Below are positions 30,392-31,505 of a stretch of DNA of 31,505 nucleotides, in pieces (position 1 is the first letter of the stretch; each line of letters opens with the position of its first letter). The DNA is from a virus. The stretch lies in IMG/VR virus record IMGVR_UViG_3300037508_001640, positions 1-31,505 of that record. One strand, given 5' to 3'. Position numbers and translations under genes: made by a program. Below the pieces are notes generated by a model. It saw only the letters and a program-made list of their open reading frames with translations. It had not been told where the DNA came from and made no database searches.

Positions 30392-30906
30392 CGGCGCCGT
30401 CCAGACCAGGGGCGGCGCCAGGCCCGCCGACGGGGACGCAGGCGCCCGAGCAGGCGAGCGCGCAGGCCGGCGTGGTTTACGAAGGTCTTCCCCTGCCCCT
30501 GGGCGCCCGCCCGGATGATCCTCGCGAAGTCGGGTGGGCTCATGATCATGGCGGGCCACGGCGCGGGCACCGGCCTCGACGCAACGTCGTCGAGCATCGA
30601 GCGGAGGCCGCCAAGGTCCGGGATCGTGATCGACAGGGCGGACGCCCGAGGAGGGTCGCGCAGGAGCGGCCCAAGCTTGGTCGCAAGCGTGGCCGCCAGG
30701 TCATGCAGGCCGTACCGGAACGCGTCGACAGCGTCACCGCCGACGAGGAGCAGCAGCGAGCCGCGGGTCACGATGCCGCCACTCGCCATGGCTGGCGGTG
30801 GTTCGGGCTGGGGCGGGTCGCAGTCGTCGCAGGCGGCGCCCTCCGTGGGCGTCACATGCAGACGGCCACACACCGGGCAGGCATCGATCGTCGGCACGTC
30901 ACCCAC
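30388..30906 (-). CDS. Hypothetical protein with N-terminal zinc ribbon
   Basis: A 172-residue protein. GTG 30906 is chosen because GAGGAAGG lies five bases upstream; GTG 30897 is an alternative. It overlaps the previous gene by eight bases. CPVCGRLHV and, about fifteen residues later, CDDC make a four-cysteine zinc ribbon. A hydrophobic helix region follows (GSLLLLVGGDAVDAFRYGLH) and then a soluble part (ALSITIPDLGGLRSMLDDVA). The C-terminus is strongly basic (Arg-rich). The function is unknown; a nucleic-acid-binding accessory protein is a reasonable guess. Confidence 0.55.
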   Translation of the reverse strand: MGDVPTIDACPVCGRLHVTPTEGAACDDCDPPQPEPPPAMASGGIVTRGSLLLLVGGDAVDAFRYGLHDLAATLATKLGPLLRDPPRASALSITIPDLGGLRSMLDDVASRPVPAPWPAMIMSPPDFARIIRAGAQGQGKTFVNHAGLRARLLGRLRPRRRAWRRPWSGRRR

Positions 30907-31186
30907 GTGGGCCTTCCTCGGCCACGGGCAGCAGCCGTGCCTCGACGCATCGCCCGTCCTCCGCTCGGTTCCAGGCCGTGTGCTTGCCGACCCTCCCTTC
31001 TGCGACGGCCGTGGCGAACGCCTGCACCAGAACGCTGATGGCGTGCGCGTCGAACTCGACCAGGGCCGCCTCCGGCGTGATCTCGACCCACAGCCCGCCA
31101 TCGTGCAACAGCACCAAGGTGTTCCGTGTGCTGTCGACCAGGACCCGCCAGCACGATGGCAGGTGGGTCAGCAGGCTGCCGCTCAA
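30899..31186 (-). CDS. Small hypothetical protein
   Basis: A 95-residue protein from TTG 31186, which overlaps the previous stop as TTGA; upstream extension in the frame is Arg/Pro/Gly-rich and looks non-coding. It is alpha-beta (CWRVLVDSTRNTLVLLHDGG, LWVEITPEAALVEFDAHAIS, VLVQAFATAVAEGRVGKHTA). No known family is recognised. It is co-directional with and coupled to both neighbours. Confidence 0.5.
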   Translation of the reverse strand: MSGSLLTHLPSCWRVLVDSTRNTLVLLHDGGLWVEITPEAALVEFDAHAISVLVQAFATAVAEGRVGKHTAWNRAEDGRCVEARLLPVAEEGPRG

Positions 31187-31485
31187 GTGGCACCGCCCGC
31201 AGCTGCCCGACGCTGGCGCGCGGCCTCGAGCGCAGCCAGGCCCACCACGGGCGCAGGCTCCGGTTCGCGCTCGAGAACGGGCAGCGAGGCGGACTCGGCG
31301 GCGCTGCGGGCCACCGCCAGCATCACGAGGCCGTCGTCGGCGTCCGGCAGCTCGAGCTGGCGGGCAGCCTCCGCGGCGGCGAGCTCGGCACGCCGGTGGT
31401 CGACCAGGTCGAGGAGCTGCCCGGCCCGAGGCCACCACCGGTCGCGGTACCTCGAGCACGCCTCGAGCAGCTCGGCAGGCGACAC
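31183..31485 (-). CDS. Small helical hypothetical protein
   Basis: A 100-residue protein from GTG 31485, close to the window edge, so a longer upstream start cannot be judged. It is helical: ELLEACSRYRDRWWPRAGQL, RRAELAAAEAARQLELPDAD, LVMLAVARSAAESASLPVLE and an Ala-rich end. It is the first visible gene of the minus-strand operon. The function is unknown. Confidence 0.45.
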   Translation of the reverse strand: MSPAELLEACSRYRDRWWPRAGQLLDLVDHRRAELAAAEAARQLELPDADDGLVMLAVARSAAESASLPVLEREPEPAPVVGLAALEAARQRRAAAGGAT

Positions 31486-31505
31486 CCCGGCCCGGTCGCA
31501 GCGAC

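Noticed and set aside
1-31505. tRNA genes or classical lysogeny repressor
   Set aside because: No cloverleaf-like stretch with a CCA-proximal stem was noticed, and no HTH protein has a peptidase-type repressor domain; a repressor may lie outside the window.

Overview
The window is about 31.5 kb of very G+C-rich DNA (roughly 70% by eye) packed end to end with genes, most overlapping by 1 to 11 bases, many as GTGA, ATGA or TTGA stop/start junctions. It holds most of a tailed temperate bacteriophage of siphovirus type with an HK97-like head, either as a prophage or as a phage genome. The host must be a high-GC bacterium. The sequence does not decide which; Myxococcota and Actinomycetota are both compatible. 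No rRNA, tRNA, CRISPR array or insertion sequence was seen, and no stretch above 300 bases lacks a gene.

Left arm (27-9019, + strand): a tight run of small accessory genes. Its main members are a 900-residue fusion of a ParB-like N-terminal domain, a duplicated unknown domain and a gamma-like adenine-methyltransferase domain (1526-4228). There are also a DUF1643 protein (5145-5681), a zinc-finger protein (5674-6159), an orphan beta-class DNA methyltransferase (6373-7200), an excisionase-like HTH protein (7197-7640), a tyrosine integrase (7399-8595) and a small membrane protein (8765-9019). The 169-bp gap after the integrase is unusually A+T rich at its start and carries three dyads, so it is the best attP candidate.

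Right arm (31485-9021, - strand): one long late operon. In transcription order it has small early-late genes and a double-HTH protein, then small and large terminase, portal, prohead protease and HK97-type major capsid protein. Next come a Pro/Ala-rich capsid-adjacent protein, the head-tail connector, a gp10-like protein and a tail terminator. A DUF2341-like protein, the tail tube, tail assembly chaperones with a likely +1 frameshift, the tape measure, tail tip proteins and fibres follow. A lysis-type module closes the operon: two membrane proteins, a CHAP/NlpC-like hydrolase and a membrane-anchored metzincin protease. The two arms converge with a single base between their stop codons (9019/9021).

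The most unusual signal is a 32-bp DNA repeat present four times, twice in the methyltransferase gene (+ strand) and twice in the capsid-adjacent gene (- strand). Each time it is read in the same frame to give the peptide D(A/V)SPRGV(V/R)DAS, in two otherwise unrelated proteins about 16.5 kb apart. It is rich in palindromic hexamers and open in five of six frames, so it may be a mobile in-frame protein-coding repeat or a DNA site. Second is the TTT CGT +1 frameshift site in the tail chaperone gene, which matches the known influenza PA-X slip motif.
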